From the NCBI RefSeq assembly GCF_900155965.1, contig NZ_FTMG01000003.1:372001-436000 (forward strand): a DNA stretch of 64,000 nt, given 5' to 3'. This document shows, piece after piece, positions 34,757 through 43,173 of this stretch (the stretch's first letter is position 1; every line of letters starts with the position of its first letter). The position numbers were made by a program, and so were the translations under genes. This DNA is from Mucilaginibacter lappiensis. Its GTDB lineage: Bacteria; Bacteroidota; Bacteroidia; Sphingobacteriales; Sphingobacteriaceae. The notes under the pieces were generated by a model, which saw only the letters and a list, made by a program, of their open reading frames with translations, was not told the DNA's origin and made no database searches.

Positions 34757-35653
34757 ATGATCAATAATCCAGATACAGGAGCTATAAAATTAAACCAGGC
34801 TCCCGGTGTTGTAAACTATCATTTTGAAACCTTTAACCTATTGGCTATTACCGATGGCAATGTTGAATATGACAGTAGCTGCTTTGCTCCTGATATACAT
34901 CAAACCAAGTTGAAACAAATCAGGGAGAATCACCATATCTTATCACCGCACTTTATGCTCACTCATAATATCCTGGTGATTATTTCAGCAGATCGTATAG
35001 TAATGATTGATGCCGGCAATGGACACAAAGCCAGACCTGGTGCAGGCAAATTGGTAAGCAATCTACACGCAGCAGGGATTAAACCCGATGACCTGACCGA
35101 CATTGTATTGAGCCATGCTCACCCCGATCATTTCAACGGCTTGATGAGCGATAGTGGCCAACTGGTTTTTCCAAATGCAAAGATCCATATGCATCAAAAA
35201 GAATTTGATTTTTGGCAGGATGATGACGCTGATTTCTCTAAAAGTAAAAATTCACGAGCTTCACTTCAGTCACTCCAGCAAGAGGTTAAATTTTTCTTCT
35301 CGCAGATAAGCGGAAAGCTACAGCTATTCCATACTGATGAGCCGCTATTTGATTTTTTGCAGCCTATACTTACGCCAGGGCACACACCCGGCCATTGCAT
35401 GTTCACTATAACCTCTGGCAACGAAAAATTTGTTCATATGGCCGATATTTTTCATGATGAGATCGTGCTGTTCGCCAAACCAGAATGGGGTACCATCTTC
35501 GACATTGATTTTGATTTAGCAGTTCGTACCCGCCAAAGGATCCTTGAAAAATTTGCCTTGTCTAAACAACGCGTTTTCGGGTATCATTTGCCCTGGCCCG
35601 GATTTGGGTATATTGAAAAGCACAATGAGGGGTTTACTTGGGTGACAGAATGA
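34757..35653 (+). CDS. MBL-fold metallo-hydrolase
   Basis: A 298-residue metallo-beta-lactamase-fold hydrolase. The metal motif is HAHPDHFNG with H120, H122, D124 and H125, followed by TPGHTPGHCMF near 205, which gives the third His, then HMADIFHD. This layout resembles lactonase (AHL-lactonase-like) and quorum-quenching or detoxifying members. There is no signal peptide. The divergent HxlR regulator suggests it is induced by a small electrophile or aromatic compound. The substrate is not identifiable. Confidence 0.9.
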   Translation: MINNPDTGAIKLNQAPGVVNYHFETFNLLAITDGNVEYDSSCFAPDIHQTKLKQIRENHHILSPHFMLTHNILVIISADRIVMIDAGNGHKARPGAGKLVSNLHAAGIKPDDLTDIVLSHAHPDHFNGLMSDSGQLVFPNAKIHMHQKEFDFWQDDDADFSKSKNSRASLQSLQQEVKFFFSQISGKLQLFHTDEPLFDFLQPILTPGHTPGHCMFTITSGNEKFVHMADIFHDEIVLFAKPEWGTIFDIDFDLAVRTRQRILEKFALSKQRVFGYHLPWPGFGYIEKHNEGFTWVTE

Positions 35654-35666
35654 TACAAACATCATT

Positions 35667-35708
35667 TTATCCATTGACGATCAATTTCATCCAAACAGGA
35701 TCAACTTG
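35667..35708 (-). pseudogene. Decayed copy of the 3' end of the TetR gene
   Basis: Read on the minus strand this about 40-bp segment aligns base by base with the last 13 codons of the TetR gene (36654-36692): both contain TTGATCC, TTTGGATGAA, TGATCGTCAATGG or its close variant. One base is missing from the copy, so the frame is broken. It lies just past the phosphotransferase gene. Confidence 0.6.
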
Positions 35709-35728
35709 TGCGTGTTTGGCTTAACTAA

Positions 35729-36661
35729 TTATAAATTTTGATTTGCCCAATGCTCAATATATTCATAATCCTCCCGTTCGCCCCTAATGGTGTGGATATG
35801 TAAATGAAATAAAGTGTAGTGAATAGTGTAGCATTGCAGGCGTTGCTCAAAATGGATCAGTGCCTTCGGATCATTTTTTATATCCTGTTTCCATATATCC
35901 ATGTAATTTAACTGCGCGGATTCGGCCCAGGGTTCATTCATATGGATCAGATCGTACATCGGGTCGCCGAGCAGCATTTCTGCCCAGTCAATAACCGCGG
36001 CAATTTTATGATCGGCGGTCAGCAGTAAATTATCGTACCCATAGTCGCCATGTAATACGTGTTTCTCTTTGGGCAGGTACGGAAAATAGGTTCGCATACG
36101 CTCTGTTAAGCGGGCAAACAGCTCGCCGTTAAGCCAGGTGGTTTTAGCTAGCTCCTGCCAGGCGATGGTGTATTTACCGTTGTGAATAGCCAGGAGATAT
36201 TCTTGCCAACTCCCGAAAATTCCGTCCCCGTTTTCGTTGGTATATCCCCAGCCCTTAAGGTTACCGGTATTGAGCCGGTGAATAGCCGACAGCTGGCATA
36301 CTATGGTTTGGGTCAACAGTAAATCGGGTTTAGATCCTTGTGCATCTATAATTTGGTCTGAAGGGATGCCATCTACATATTTGGAAACACAGTAAAAAAA
36401 TTGCGTATCGTATTTCCCGGCAGCTATAATTTCCGGAACAGGTATTTGGGCGCTGTTAAAGTGGGTGTAGGCAAAAATATCTTTCCTAAAATCGGTAAGA
36501 TGTTTACTTATTCTGATAACCCGTGAGCCTTCATCTGTTTTAAAAGAGAAAACCTGCGACCACCAGCCATCCGCAATATGTTTAACATCGCTAATACCGG
36601 TAAATTGTTTCCGCAAAAAAACGTGTAGAGAATTAATACCTATGTGCATAACATCAGCCAT
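35729..36661 (-). CDS. Aminoglycoside phosphotransferase-family kinase
   Basis: A 310-residue APH-fold kinase. The catalytic loop is VLHGDYGYDNLL with D206 as catalytic base and N211, and the metal-binding VIDWAEMLLGDPMYDL carries D225. The Brenner-type pattern and length are like hygromycin-B or aminoglycoside phosphotransferases, but the family also has kinases for macrolides, choline and homoserine. Its ATG overlaps the TetR stop by 8 bp, so it is expressed with the efflux unit. A copy of the TetR 3' end lies downstream, suggesting insertion by duplication. Actual antibiotic resistance is not shown. Confidence 0.85.
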   Translation of the reverse strand: MADVMHIGINSLHVFLRKQFTGISDVKHIADGWWSQVFSFKTDEGSRVIRISKHLTDFRKDIFAYTHFNSAQIPVPEIIAAGKYDTQFFYCVSKYVDGIPSDQIIDAQGSKPDLLLTQTIVCQLSAIHRLNTGNLKGWGYTNENGDGIFGSWQEYLLAIHNGKYTIAWQELAKTTWLNGELFARLTERMRTYFPYLPKEKHVLHGDYGYDNLLLTADHKIAAVIDWAEMLLGDPMYDLIHMNEPWAESAQLNYMDIWKQDIKNDPKALIHFEQRLQCYTIHYTLFHLHIHTIRGEREDYEYIEHWANQNL

Positions 36662-37271
36662 TGATGATCAGCTTCATCCAAAGCGGGATCAATTTTTTAC
36701 GCTCCTGCATCAACTGAAAAAACTCATCGGAAGTAAAATAATTCGATTGCAGCATGTGCGGGCGACTCAGGAACGGCGACATGATCATGCCGGAGATATT
36801 CCAAAACAGGTTTACCGGGTGATAATTGATATCGCCGTTGGTTTTCAACGCACGCAGTTGTTGGGCAAAATGAGAGTTAACCAATAGCCTCATGTTATTG
36901 ATCATGGGTAGTTTGGTTAAACCACCCATTACCTCGCTCACCATAAAAAAAATAAAGTCGGGGTTTTCCAGTACCTGATCGATGTAGTAACCTACACAAA
37001 TCTCTATTTTTTCATTAATGCCTGTATCTTCGTTATTCAATACTGGTTCTATCTTATCAAAAAGCTTTTTAATGGTTTCGTCCATAATAAAGGCAAACAG
37101 GTTTTCTTTACTACGGAAGTAGTAATTGATAGAGGCCACGTTGATATCCGCTTCGGTGGCAATATCCCTAATGGTAGTAGCCAGGAAACCTTTCTTGGTG
37201 AAAATTCTCCTGGCTGCATCTTTTATTTTTTCTTCTGTCGAAAGTTCGGCTGTTAGCGTCATAGTTGGCAT
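36654..37271 (-). CDS. TetR/AcrR family transcriptional regulator
   Basis: A 205-residue regulator with an N-terminal helix-turn-helix (about 10-55, IKDAARRIFTKKGFLATTIRDIATEADINVASINYYFRSKENLF) and a variable ligand-binding part. It lies 54 bp after the MFS pump on the same strand and is probably its repressor. A GTTGGC/GCCAAC plus TAATGGTT/AACCATTA inverted repeat (37264-37301) overlaps its start, and a stronger palindrome precedes the pump. An ATG three codons in (37262) is an alternative start. Confidence 0.92.
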   Translation of the reverse strand: MPTMTLTAELSTEEKIKDAARRIFTKKGFLATTIRDIATEADINVASINYYFRSKENLFAFIMDETIKKLFDKIEPVLNNEDTGINEKIEICVGYYIDQVLENPDFIFFMVSEVMGGLTKLPMINNMRLLVNSHFAQQLRALKTNGDINYHPVNLFWNISGMIMSPFLSRPHMLQSNYFTSDEFFQLMQERKKLIPLWMKLIING

Positions 37272-37325
37272 TAATGGTTGTAAAGCTAACCATTAGCCAA
37301 CAAATTAACCGCCACAATTAAATGC

Positions 37326-38873
37326 TTAATGCGACTCGGATACGGCTTTTTGTCCTTTTACAAACGGCGCCAAATAAACCAATGGAATGGCACATAACAT
37401 CACAATACCTACTATCCAATAAGCATCATTATAACTTAAAAGCGTGCTTTGCTTTTGTACCGCGCCTTCTATGGCTCCGTAGGCCATGCGTGTGGCATCG
37501 CTAATGGATTTGCCTTTGGCTACAAAAGCCTGTACATATCCATTAAACCTCTCGTTATAAAAAGGATTGTAATTATTAATGTTTACCAGCAGGTTATTGC
37601 GGTGTACCGCCTGCCGTATGTGGATCATGGTATTTAAACCGGCTATCCCAAATGAACCGCCCAATTGCCGCATCATATTGTTTAAGCCCGTACCCTGCCC
37701 AATTTCCGCCCCTTTTAAGCCACCAATAGCCATTGTAGTAAGCGGCACAAAAAGCAGGGACAACCCAACACCGCGTATAGCCAGGGGCCAGAAAAAATCG
37801 CCGATACCGGATGATAAAGTAGAGTGGCTGAGCATGGCCGAAAACACAAAGAACAATAGCATCCCTATGGTGGCCATAAACTGGGCGGGTACGCCTTTAT
37901 TGAGCATGATGCCCACAAAAGGCATCATTATAATGGTAAACATCCCACCCGGAAATAATATTTCGCCGGTTTGCTGTGCCGAAAAACCTAACAAGCCCTG
38001 GCAAAATACCGGGAACACAAACGTGGAACCATACAAACCCACACCCAACACAAAGGAAGTGACCATACCGGCCGAGAAACTCCGGTGCCGCATGATCTTA
38101 AAATTGATAATGGGGTATTCGGTACTCAACTCGCGCCAAATAAACAATAACGTACCAAAAATAGCAGTTACGGTTAATACGGTGATGTAAGGCGTGGCAA
38201 ACCAATCTTCATCCTCCCCTTTTTCCAATATGGTTTGCAGGCTTCCTACCGCTATGGCCAGTAAAGCTATCCCCCACCAGTCAATGGGTTTTCCTTTGCC
38301 ATCACTTGGCGTAGCCCTCACAAACATATAGGTGCACACCGCTGCCAGGATACCCACGGGTATATTTACATAAAATATCCAACGCCAGGCGGCATGATCG
38401 GTAATATAACCACCTATAGTTGGCCCGATGGTTGGGCCCACAATAGCACCCAAACCAAATAAGGCGGTAGCTGTACCTACCTGGTTAGGCGGCCAGGTTT
38501 CCAACAGGATAGCCTGCGCTGTAGAAATAAGACCAGCTCCGGCCAGCCCCTGCAATATCCTGAACATCACCAGCTCGGACAAACTTTGCGCGTTGCCGCA
38601 TAAAAAGGAAGCTATGGTAAATACAATGATGGAGGCTAAAAAGTAATTTTTTCGTCCGAAGAAACTCCCCAGCCAGCCAGACATGGGCAGGATGATCACG
38701 TTGGCCACACTGTAACCGGTTACCACCCAGGCAGCATCGGTAATGGTGGCACCCAGGTTGCCCTGGATCTGGGGGATAGAAACGTTAACGATAGTGGTGT
38801 CGATCAGTTCCAGCAATGATGCTGTGATAACTGTAATGGTAATGATCCATTTTTTAAATCCGGTTTCAGCCAT
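37326..38873 (-). CDS. DHA2 family multidrug efflux MFS transporter (EmrB/QacA type)
   Basis: A 515-residue membrane protein with 14 predicted helices. The motif LELIDTTIVNVSIPQIQGNLG in helix 1 and GWLGSFFGRKNYF (motif A) are diagnostic for DHA2 pumps, and LAGAGLISTAQAILLETWPP and LFGLGAIVGPTIGPTIGGY (motif C, drug:H+ antiporters) follow. No EmrA-type periplasmic adaptor or TolC is adjacent, so export may stop at the inner membrane or use a partner elsewhere. It is first in the pump-tetR-aph unit, with a palindromic operator at 38916. Confidence 0.93.
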   Translation of the reverse strand: MAETGFKKWIITITVITASLLELIDTTIVNVSIPQIQGNLGATITDAAWVVTGYSVANVIILPMSGWLGSFFGRKNYFLASIIVFTIASFLCGNAQSLSELVMFRILQGLAGAGLISTAQAILLETWPPNQVGTATALFGLGAIVGPTIGPTIGGYITDHAAWRWIFYVNIPVGILAAVCTYMFVRATPSDGKGKPIDWWGIALLAIAVGSLQTILEKGEDEDWFATPYITVLTVTAIFGTLLFIWRELSTEYPIINFKIMRHRSFSAGMVTSFVLGVGLYGSTFVFPVFCQGLLGFSAQQTGEILFPGGMFTIIMMPFVGIMLNKGVPAQFMATIGMLLFFVFSAMLSHSTLSSGIGDFFWPLAIRGVGLSLLFVPLTTMAIGGLKGAEIGQGTGLNNMMRQLGGSFGIAGLNTMIHIRQAVHRNNLLVNINNYNPFYNERFNGYVQAFVAKGKSISDATRMAYGAIEGAVQKQSTLLSYNDAYWIVGIVMLCAIPLVYLAPFVKGQKAVSESH

Positions 38874-38915
38874 TTGATTAATGCTAAAAAGTTAATGATA
38901 AAACTTCTCGACAAA

Positions 38916-38935
38916 TTAATCAAACGATTGATTAA
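38916..38935. promoter_or_regulatory. 20-bp palindrome upstream of the efflux pump, probable TetR operator
   Basis: TTAATCAAACGATTGATTAA has perfect 8-bp arms around ACGA. It lies 42 bp upstream of the pump start, where a TetR-family repressor site is expected; the repressor gene follows in the same operon. Confidence 0.6.
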
Positions 38936-39094
38936 AACATTTGTTTAAAATATATGTTTGGTTTATTTACACAGGTTTGACGGATCTGTGGCTTTTCATA
39001 CAGACTAGACTATAGAGCAAACCAAACCCCATATCGAAAAATATGGCTGAGGTTTATGCAAGGCGAAAAGAAACGGGGAAATAATATTTAACAG

Positions 39095-39676
39095 TTACAA
39101 ATCATTCAACCCTTTTCCATTGAGAATTTGCAGCATATATTTTTCGATCCTTGCCTCCCGGGTTTTGGATTGTTTGGGTTGAGAAAAATGGAGGATGTAG
39201 GCTCTTTGGCGTCCCGGCGTTAATGCCTCAAAGGCGGTTTTCAAGGCAGGGATCTTAGCCAGTTTACTTTGAAACTCTTCGGGAATGGGGAATTCCTCCG
39301 TTTTTTTCAGTTCTACCTTTAAACCGGCTTTTTCCACTTCTATGGCTTCATAAACATGGGCCTTCAGAATGGATTTCTGCTCTATAATTTCCAGAACATT
39401 GGTAAACCTCATCTGGCGTGCCGCCTGCACATTTTCCGTTTGCTGGATCAAAAGACCATCCGCATTATTTAACAAGGCCCCTTTAAAAAACAAAAGCGCG
39501 CAGTACTCTTTAAACACATGTATTAAAACGATATTGTTTTCCTGAAAGGTATAGCAAGGGCAGCCCCACTTTAATTCTTCCGTAAGCCCGCAGTCTAATA
39601 CGATCATTCTTAACTGATCCATTTCTTCCTGCCACTTTTTGGCCTTATTAAAATAAAAATCAACTTTAGGATTCAT
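39095..39676 (-). CDS. YdeI/OmpD-associated family protein (DUF1801 plus OmdA-like)
   Basis: A 193-residue protein. The N-terminal part (about 10-110, LKWGCPCYTFQENNIVLIHVFKEYCALLFFKGAL) is a DUF1801/YdhG-like fold and the C-terminal part (about 120-190, FPIPEEFQSKLAKIPALKTAFEALTPGRQRAYILHFSQPKQSKTREARIEKY in essence) is the YdeI/OmdA block. This second half occurs in bacteriocin-protection proteins. Biochemical role unknown. It lies 30 bp after the DUF4256 gene. Confidence 0.86.
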   Translation of the reverse strand: MNPKVDFYFNKAKKWQEEMDQLRMIVLDCGLTEELKWGCPCYTFQENNIVLIHVFKEYCALLFFKGALLNNADGLLIQQTENVQAARQMRFTNVLEIIEQKSILKAHVYEAIEVEKAGLKVELKKTEEFPIPEEFQSKLAKIPALKTAFEALTPGRQRAYILHFSQPKQSKTREARIEKYMLQILNGKGLNDL

Positions 39677-39706
39677 GCTATTGTTTTAATTATGTGTTTA
39701 TGAAAC

Positions 39707-40273
39707 TCAAACCTTTAACGAGCCCCGGAAGCCCCTGGCAGCGTAGTAAGATTCGGCCCCGTTATGGTACACAAAAACAGTATCATACCGGCGATCACAA
39801 AAAACTGCACCACCCAATTTCCTGATATCGGCCGGAGTTTTTATCCAGCTGGATGTTTTGGTATCAAACTGTCCAAGCTGCTGCAGTGTCCGGTATTCTT
39901 CTTCTGTTAATAATTCAACACCCATATCATAAGCCATCTGCACCGCACTGTTTTCTGGTTTATGTTCTTTGCGGGCCTCCAGGGCTTCATGGTCATAACA
40001 AACACTTCTCCGACCTTTAGGACTTTCGGCCGCGCAATCATAAAATATGTATTCGCCGGTCTTTTTATCATAGTCAACCACATCGGGTTCACCACCGGTT
40101 ATTTCCATTTCATCAAGAATCCATAATTTTTCAGGATTTGCTTCCAGCCTGGTCTGCACTTTGGCCCACTCTATACCTTTATGCCGGTTCATATTTTTCT
40201 CAAAACGTATTTTTAGTGTGCCGATCAGTTCGGTATATTGTTCTGGCGACAATTGCTTTTTATTATTTTTCAT
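39707..40273 (-). CDS. DUF4256 family protein
   Basis: A 188-residue cytoplasmic protein that matches DUF4256: GTLKIRFEKNMNRHKGIEWAKV near 16, MEITGGEPDVVDYD near 57, IFYDCAAESPKGRRSVCYDHEALEARKEHKP near 72 and GAVFCDRRYDTVFVYHNGAESYYAARGFRG near the end. Known across Bacteroidota and Firmicutes without a function; the conserved Asp/His/Cys suggest a possible enzyme. It probably shares a transcript with the YdeI gene downstream. Confidence 0.85.
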   Translation of the reverse strand: MKNNKKQLSPEQYTELIGTLKIRFEKNMNRHKGIEWAKVQTRLEANPEKLWILDEMEITGGEPDVVDYDKKTGEYIFYDCAAESPKGRRSVCYDHEALEARKEHKPENSAVQMAYDMGVELLTEEEYRTLQQLGQFDTKTSSWIKTPADIRKLGGAVFCDRRYDTVFVYHNGAESYYAARGFRGSLKV

Positions 40274-40365
40274 GTTGTTTGTACTTTATGTTTTGCAAAT
40301 CTTTCGGATAGAAGAAAAATGCAGTGATCAAAATGTTGATTTTTAAAACATTTCAATTAGCAAAG

Positions 40366-40698
40366 TCAATGTTCATTATTTTTCTCAATGTATCGATCAT
40401 AAAAAACACTTGTCCCTTTTGCATCGATTCTACCTACAATTACTTCTACAGAACTTTTACTTATGTCCAAATTCGGCCGTAAATGAATATGTTCTCTCGC
40501 TCCAATTGGAAGGTCTTTTACGGCATCTTGATTTAGGTCTGCTATTTTTATTAAAAGCTCCGCAAAGGATTTCAGCCCTTCGGGGTCACCGTGAATTAAT
40601 ATGTTTTGCCATTTCACTTTTTCACCTTCAAATTCATCTTCATTATCCGCAACAAAAATGTCCAAATGCCCTGTAATTTCTAATTTGTATTTCTCCAT
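40366..40698 (-). CDS. Hypothetical 110-residue protein, Imm32-like
   Basis: A 110-residue protein with no signal. WQNILIHGDPEGLKSFAELLIKIADLNQD near residue 30, then REHIHLRPNLDISKSSVEVIVGRID near 68, resembles the Imm32 immunity-protein pattern (GDxxGLxxLAxxL... HLHLxxxxxLSxxSxEL). The Imm32 call is from memory of the family and is uncertain. No toxin gene lies beside it. It follows doxX by 67 bp on the same strand. Confidence 0.6.
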   Translation of the reverse strand: MEKYKLEITGHLDIFVADNEDEFEGEKVKWQNILIHGDPEGLKSFAELLIKIADLNQDAVKDLPIGAREHIHLRPNLDISKSSVEVIVGRIDAKGTSVFYDRYIEKNNEH

Positions 40699-40765
40699 TG
40701 TTAAATTAAATATTTCAAATACCCGTTTTGTCTTCTCATTCTCTTCCTGCCATTTTTAGAATTTA

Positions 40766-41146
40766 TTAATTAACCGAAATGATCTTTCTATCCGCAGGTC
40801 TTAAATACCACGATAAAACAGCAAAAACAGCCAGCATGAATGGAGCAACAATTTGGGCAGAGATATCATTACTGGCTATGTGCGAAATTATGGCACCCGT
40901 CATTGTAAAAAATATACCTGCATAGGCCCATTCCTTTAGCAATTTAAATCGTGGGATCAATATCGCAATTACACCCAGCATTTTCCAAACACCTATAATC
41001 GAAATAAAGTAAGTAGGATATCCCAGGGGCTTAAAACCCTTCACCACCCCTTCTACCTGCAGAGCCTGCGCCAAGCCACCCGAAAAAATAAAGAAGGATA
41101 ATGCTACCGTAATTATCCAATACCAAAGCGTTTTTTTCTTTTCCAT
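40766..41146 (-). CDS. DoxX-like membrane protein
   Basis: A 126-residue protein with four predicted transmembrane helices (about 8-28, 42-62, 70-90, 98-116), matching DoxX-like proteins: FSGGLAQALQVEGVVKGFKPLGYPTYF and IIGVWKMLGVIAILIP are typical. It is the last gene of the tight ArsR-SRPBCC-DoxX unit (6 bp gap), a gene order common in Bacteroidota. DoxX-like proteins may take part in redox or detoxification at the membrane; the substrate is unknown. Confidence 0.88.
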   Translation of the reverse strand: MEKKKTLWYWIITVALSFFIFSGGLAQALQVEGVVKGFKPLGYPTYFISIIGVWKMLGVIAILIPRFKLLKEWAYAGIFFTMTGAIISHIASNDISAQIVAPFMLAVFAVLSWYLRPADRKIISVN

Positions 41147-41152
41147 TTTGAA

Positions 41153-41620
41153 TTATTTTAATTTGTTTACGATGTTTTGTAAGCGGTTATGCGCCATATT
41201 GATGCCTTGAGCAAATGGCATTTGCAATACCTGATCTCTTTGCGCTATTGATTTATATACAATATGCATGGTGAGTTTACTAGTATCACCCGTGAGTTGT
41301 TCAAATTCCAGAAACTCCAGCTGAACGGCAAATGGCGTGTTCTCCATTTCAAATGTCCGGGTGATCTTCTGGTTAGGAACAAACTCGTGGATTGTTCCAT
41401 TGGCCCGAAAAACCACGTTGCCATGAGCATCAGATGTTTCAAATTGATAACCGCCGTGCTTTTTATTGTCCAGCTTAAGCACCTTTGTCCCCATCCATTG
41501 TTCTACAATCTCGGGTTCTTCATAGGCTTTAAAAAGCAATTCCAGCGGTAAATCAAATTCCCGGGTAATCACTAATTCCTGTTTGCCGTCTTCGGCATGG
41601 ATCTTTGTTTTTTGTTCCAT
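41153..41620 (-). CDS. SRPBCC (AHSA1-like) domain protein
   Basis: A 155-residue START-like domain. The N-terminal ELVITREFDLPLELLFKAYEEPEIVEQWMG and GGYQFETSDAHGNVVFRANGTIHEFVPNQKI are standard for the AHSA1/PYR-like family in Bacteroidota, which forms a hydrophobic ligand cavity. There is no catalytic signature. It is cotranscribed with the ArsR regulator 6 bp upstream and doxX 6 bp downstream. Confidence 0.9.
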   Translation of the reverse strand: MEQKTKIHAEDGKQELVITREFDLPLELLFKAYEEPEIVEQWMGTKVLKLDNKKHGGYQFETSDAHGNVVFRANGTIHEFVPNQKITRTFEMENTPFAVQLEFLEFEQLTGDTSKLTMHIVYKSIAQRDQVLQMPFAQGINMAHNRLQNIVNKLK

Positions 41621-41626
41621 ATCGGT

Positions 41627-41950
41627 TTATTTTTTGGTTTGATAGTTTTTCATAATGGCTTCCAGTTTGTTAAATCGTTCATCCCACATTTGGCGGAATG
41701 GTTCAATAAAGTCGGCTACAGTTTTCATTTTTTTCGCGTTAATATGATAGTAAATTTCCCTGCCGTTTTGTTTTTGTTCTAATAATTCGCACTCAGTAAG
41801 TATTTGCAAGTGTTTAGAAACTGTTGGTCTGGCGGTGTCAAAGTTGGCAGCTATGGCACCAGCTGTTAAGGCTTGCGAAGCTACCAGCAGCAATATAGCC
41901 CTTCGGGTTGGGTCGGCTATGGCCTGGAATACGTCTCGTCTTAAATTCAT
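41627..41950 (-). CDS. ArsR-type winged-helix regulator
   Basis: A 107-residue ArsR/SmtB-like protein. The DNA-binding core is [17 protein letters not shown] and [37 protein letters not shown]. The metal-binding ELCV(C/G)D motif of ArsR/SmtB is absent, so it is a non-metal member of the family that commonly pairs with SRPBCC proteins. It heads the operon; two identical-architecture operators and a -7 box lie just upstream of its ATG. Confidence 0.92.
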   Translation of the reverse strand: MNLRRDVFQAIADPTRRAILLLVASQALTAGAIAANFDTARPTVSKHLQILTECELLEQKQNGREIYYHINAKKMKTVADFIEPFRQMWDERFNKLEAIMKNYQTKK

Positions 41951-41953
41951 TGC

Positions 41954-41995
41954 GTAGTCATTTGACTACAAATATATATGTAGTTATTTAACTAC
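41954..41995. promoter_or_regulatory. Twin operators around the -7 box of the arsR operon
   Basis: GTAGTCATTTGACTAC (41954-41969) and GTAGTTATTTAACTAC (41980-41995) are two near-identical 16-bp palindromes, each with 6-bp arms and an ATTT centre, 26 bp apart. Between them, 41969-41976 reads TATATTTG on the minus strand, an exact -7 box. The outer ATTGCGTAGT/ACTACGCAAT also pair. ArsR dimers bound at both sites would block the promoter. Confidence 0.75.
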
Positions 41996-42151
41996 GCAAT
42001 TTTTTGTATGATTTTTTTTCGATTATTTTTAAATTCATTAAAATCATGAACACCGTAACCGCTTAAAATCTTTACAGACCCGTGTTTTGATCCCGATAGC
42101 CACCGTTAAATAAAACTTATCTTTGATATGTGTCACTAATCAGTTGAAACA

Positions 42152-42727
42152 ATGGACTCACTAATTTCCTTATTTACCGAAAAGCTAGGGCTGGATAGAA
42201 ACCATTTTGAAACATTTTATGGCGAGTTGAAGACAAAAGACCTAAAAAAGAAAGAGCATCTGATTTGCGAAGGCTCTGTTTGTAATTTTATCGGATTGGT
42301 ATCTTCCGGAACGCTCCGGTCATATGTGCGTAACAACGAAGAAGAATTTAACAATGATTTTTATTTTGAGAATGACTTTGTGAGTGCTTACACCAGCTTT
42401 TTAACGCAGATGCCTACCAATTGCAATATAGAAGCATTAACTAACAGCACTATGCATTACATCAGTTATGAGAAACTCAACAAATTAATTGCCCAAGACA
42501 ACGCCTTTCTGAAGCTGGCTAAATATATTTCTGATACCTATTTTATCAGGAAATGTAAGCGGGAAACCTCCTTTTTAAAACATTCAGCAGCAGAACGGCT
42601 CGAAGCGCTATCCTCCCTGTATCCGGGCATAGAGCAGCGGGTTTCCCAATATCATATCGCTTCTTACCTGGGTGTAAAACCCGAATCCCTGAGCCGGATC
42701 AAACTCTTAACATACATCAATAAATAA
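42152..42727 (+). CDS. Crp/Fnr family regulator (short, no classical HTH recognition)
   Basis: A 191-residue protein with the cyclic-nucleotide-binding barrel (about 12-125; KKKEHLICEGSVCNFIGLVSSGTLRSYVRN). The C-terminus (about 150-190) carries HIASYLGVKPESLSRIKLLTYI, a short HTH typical of the Bacteroidota Crp-like proteins that lack the extended winged helix. Cyclic-nucleotide contact residues are not evident. The tautomerase gene follows in the same direction at 44 bp. Confidence 0.88.
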   Translation: MDSLISLFTEKLGLDRNHFETFYGELKTKDLKKKEHLICEGSVCNFIGLVSSGTLRSYVRNNEEEFNNDFYFENDFVSAYTSFLTQMPTNCNIEALTNSTMHYISYEKLNKLIAQDNAFLKLAKYISDTYFIRKCKRETSFLKHSAAERLEALSSLYPGIEQRVSQYHIASYLGVKPESLSRIKLLTYINK

Positions 42728-42771
42728 AGAATTTTTTAGGCGCAGCTTTATACTTCATTAAATATTGAAGC

Positions 42772-43173
42772 ATGCCCATCATTAATTTAAAAGTAAGCGG
42801 TCAGGAAGATCCCGCTTTAGCGCAAGAACTCGCCAAAACTATAAGTCGTCTTACAAAAGATATTTTAAACAAAAAGCCTGAAGTTACAGTAGTCACCGTA
42901 ACATTTGTACCGGATTATCTCTGGTTTGTTAATTCTGTATCACTAGCTCAATTAAAAACAAAAAGCTTTCATCTCGACATCAAAATCTCCGACTCTACCA
43001 ACCTCAAAGCTAATAAGGCTAAGTATATTGATGCCGTACACTGTTCATTAGCCTCTATTCTCGGCAATATCCACCCGGTAAGTTATACCGCCATTCAGGA
43101 GATGAAAGCAGATGCTTATGGCTATGAGGGATTAACTATTGAGTATAAATACATTAACAATCAAAAAAAGTAA
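42772..43173 (+). CDS. Tautomerase (4-oxalocrotonate tautomerase-like) family protein
   Basis: A 133-residue protein starting MPIINLKVSGQED. The Pro following Met is the catalytic amino-terminal proline of this superfamily, and EYKYINN ends the protein. The pattern fits a dimer-type member with a fold duplicated in one chain. The substrate cannot be deduced. The last base of the stop overlaps the next ATG. Confidence 0.85.
   Translation: MPIINLKVSGQEDPALAQELAKTISRLTKDILNKKPEVTVVTVTFVPDYLWFVNSVSLAQLKTKSFHLDIKISDSTNLKANKAKYIDAVHCSLASILGNIHPVSYTAIQEMKADAYGYEGLTIEYKYINNQKK

Noticed and set aside
40366..40698. Toxin-immunity locus around the Imm32-like gene
   Set aside because: No toxin, secretion component or second immunity gene is adjacent, so the system was not called.
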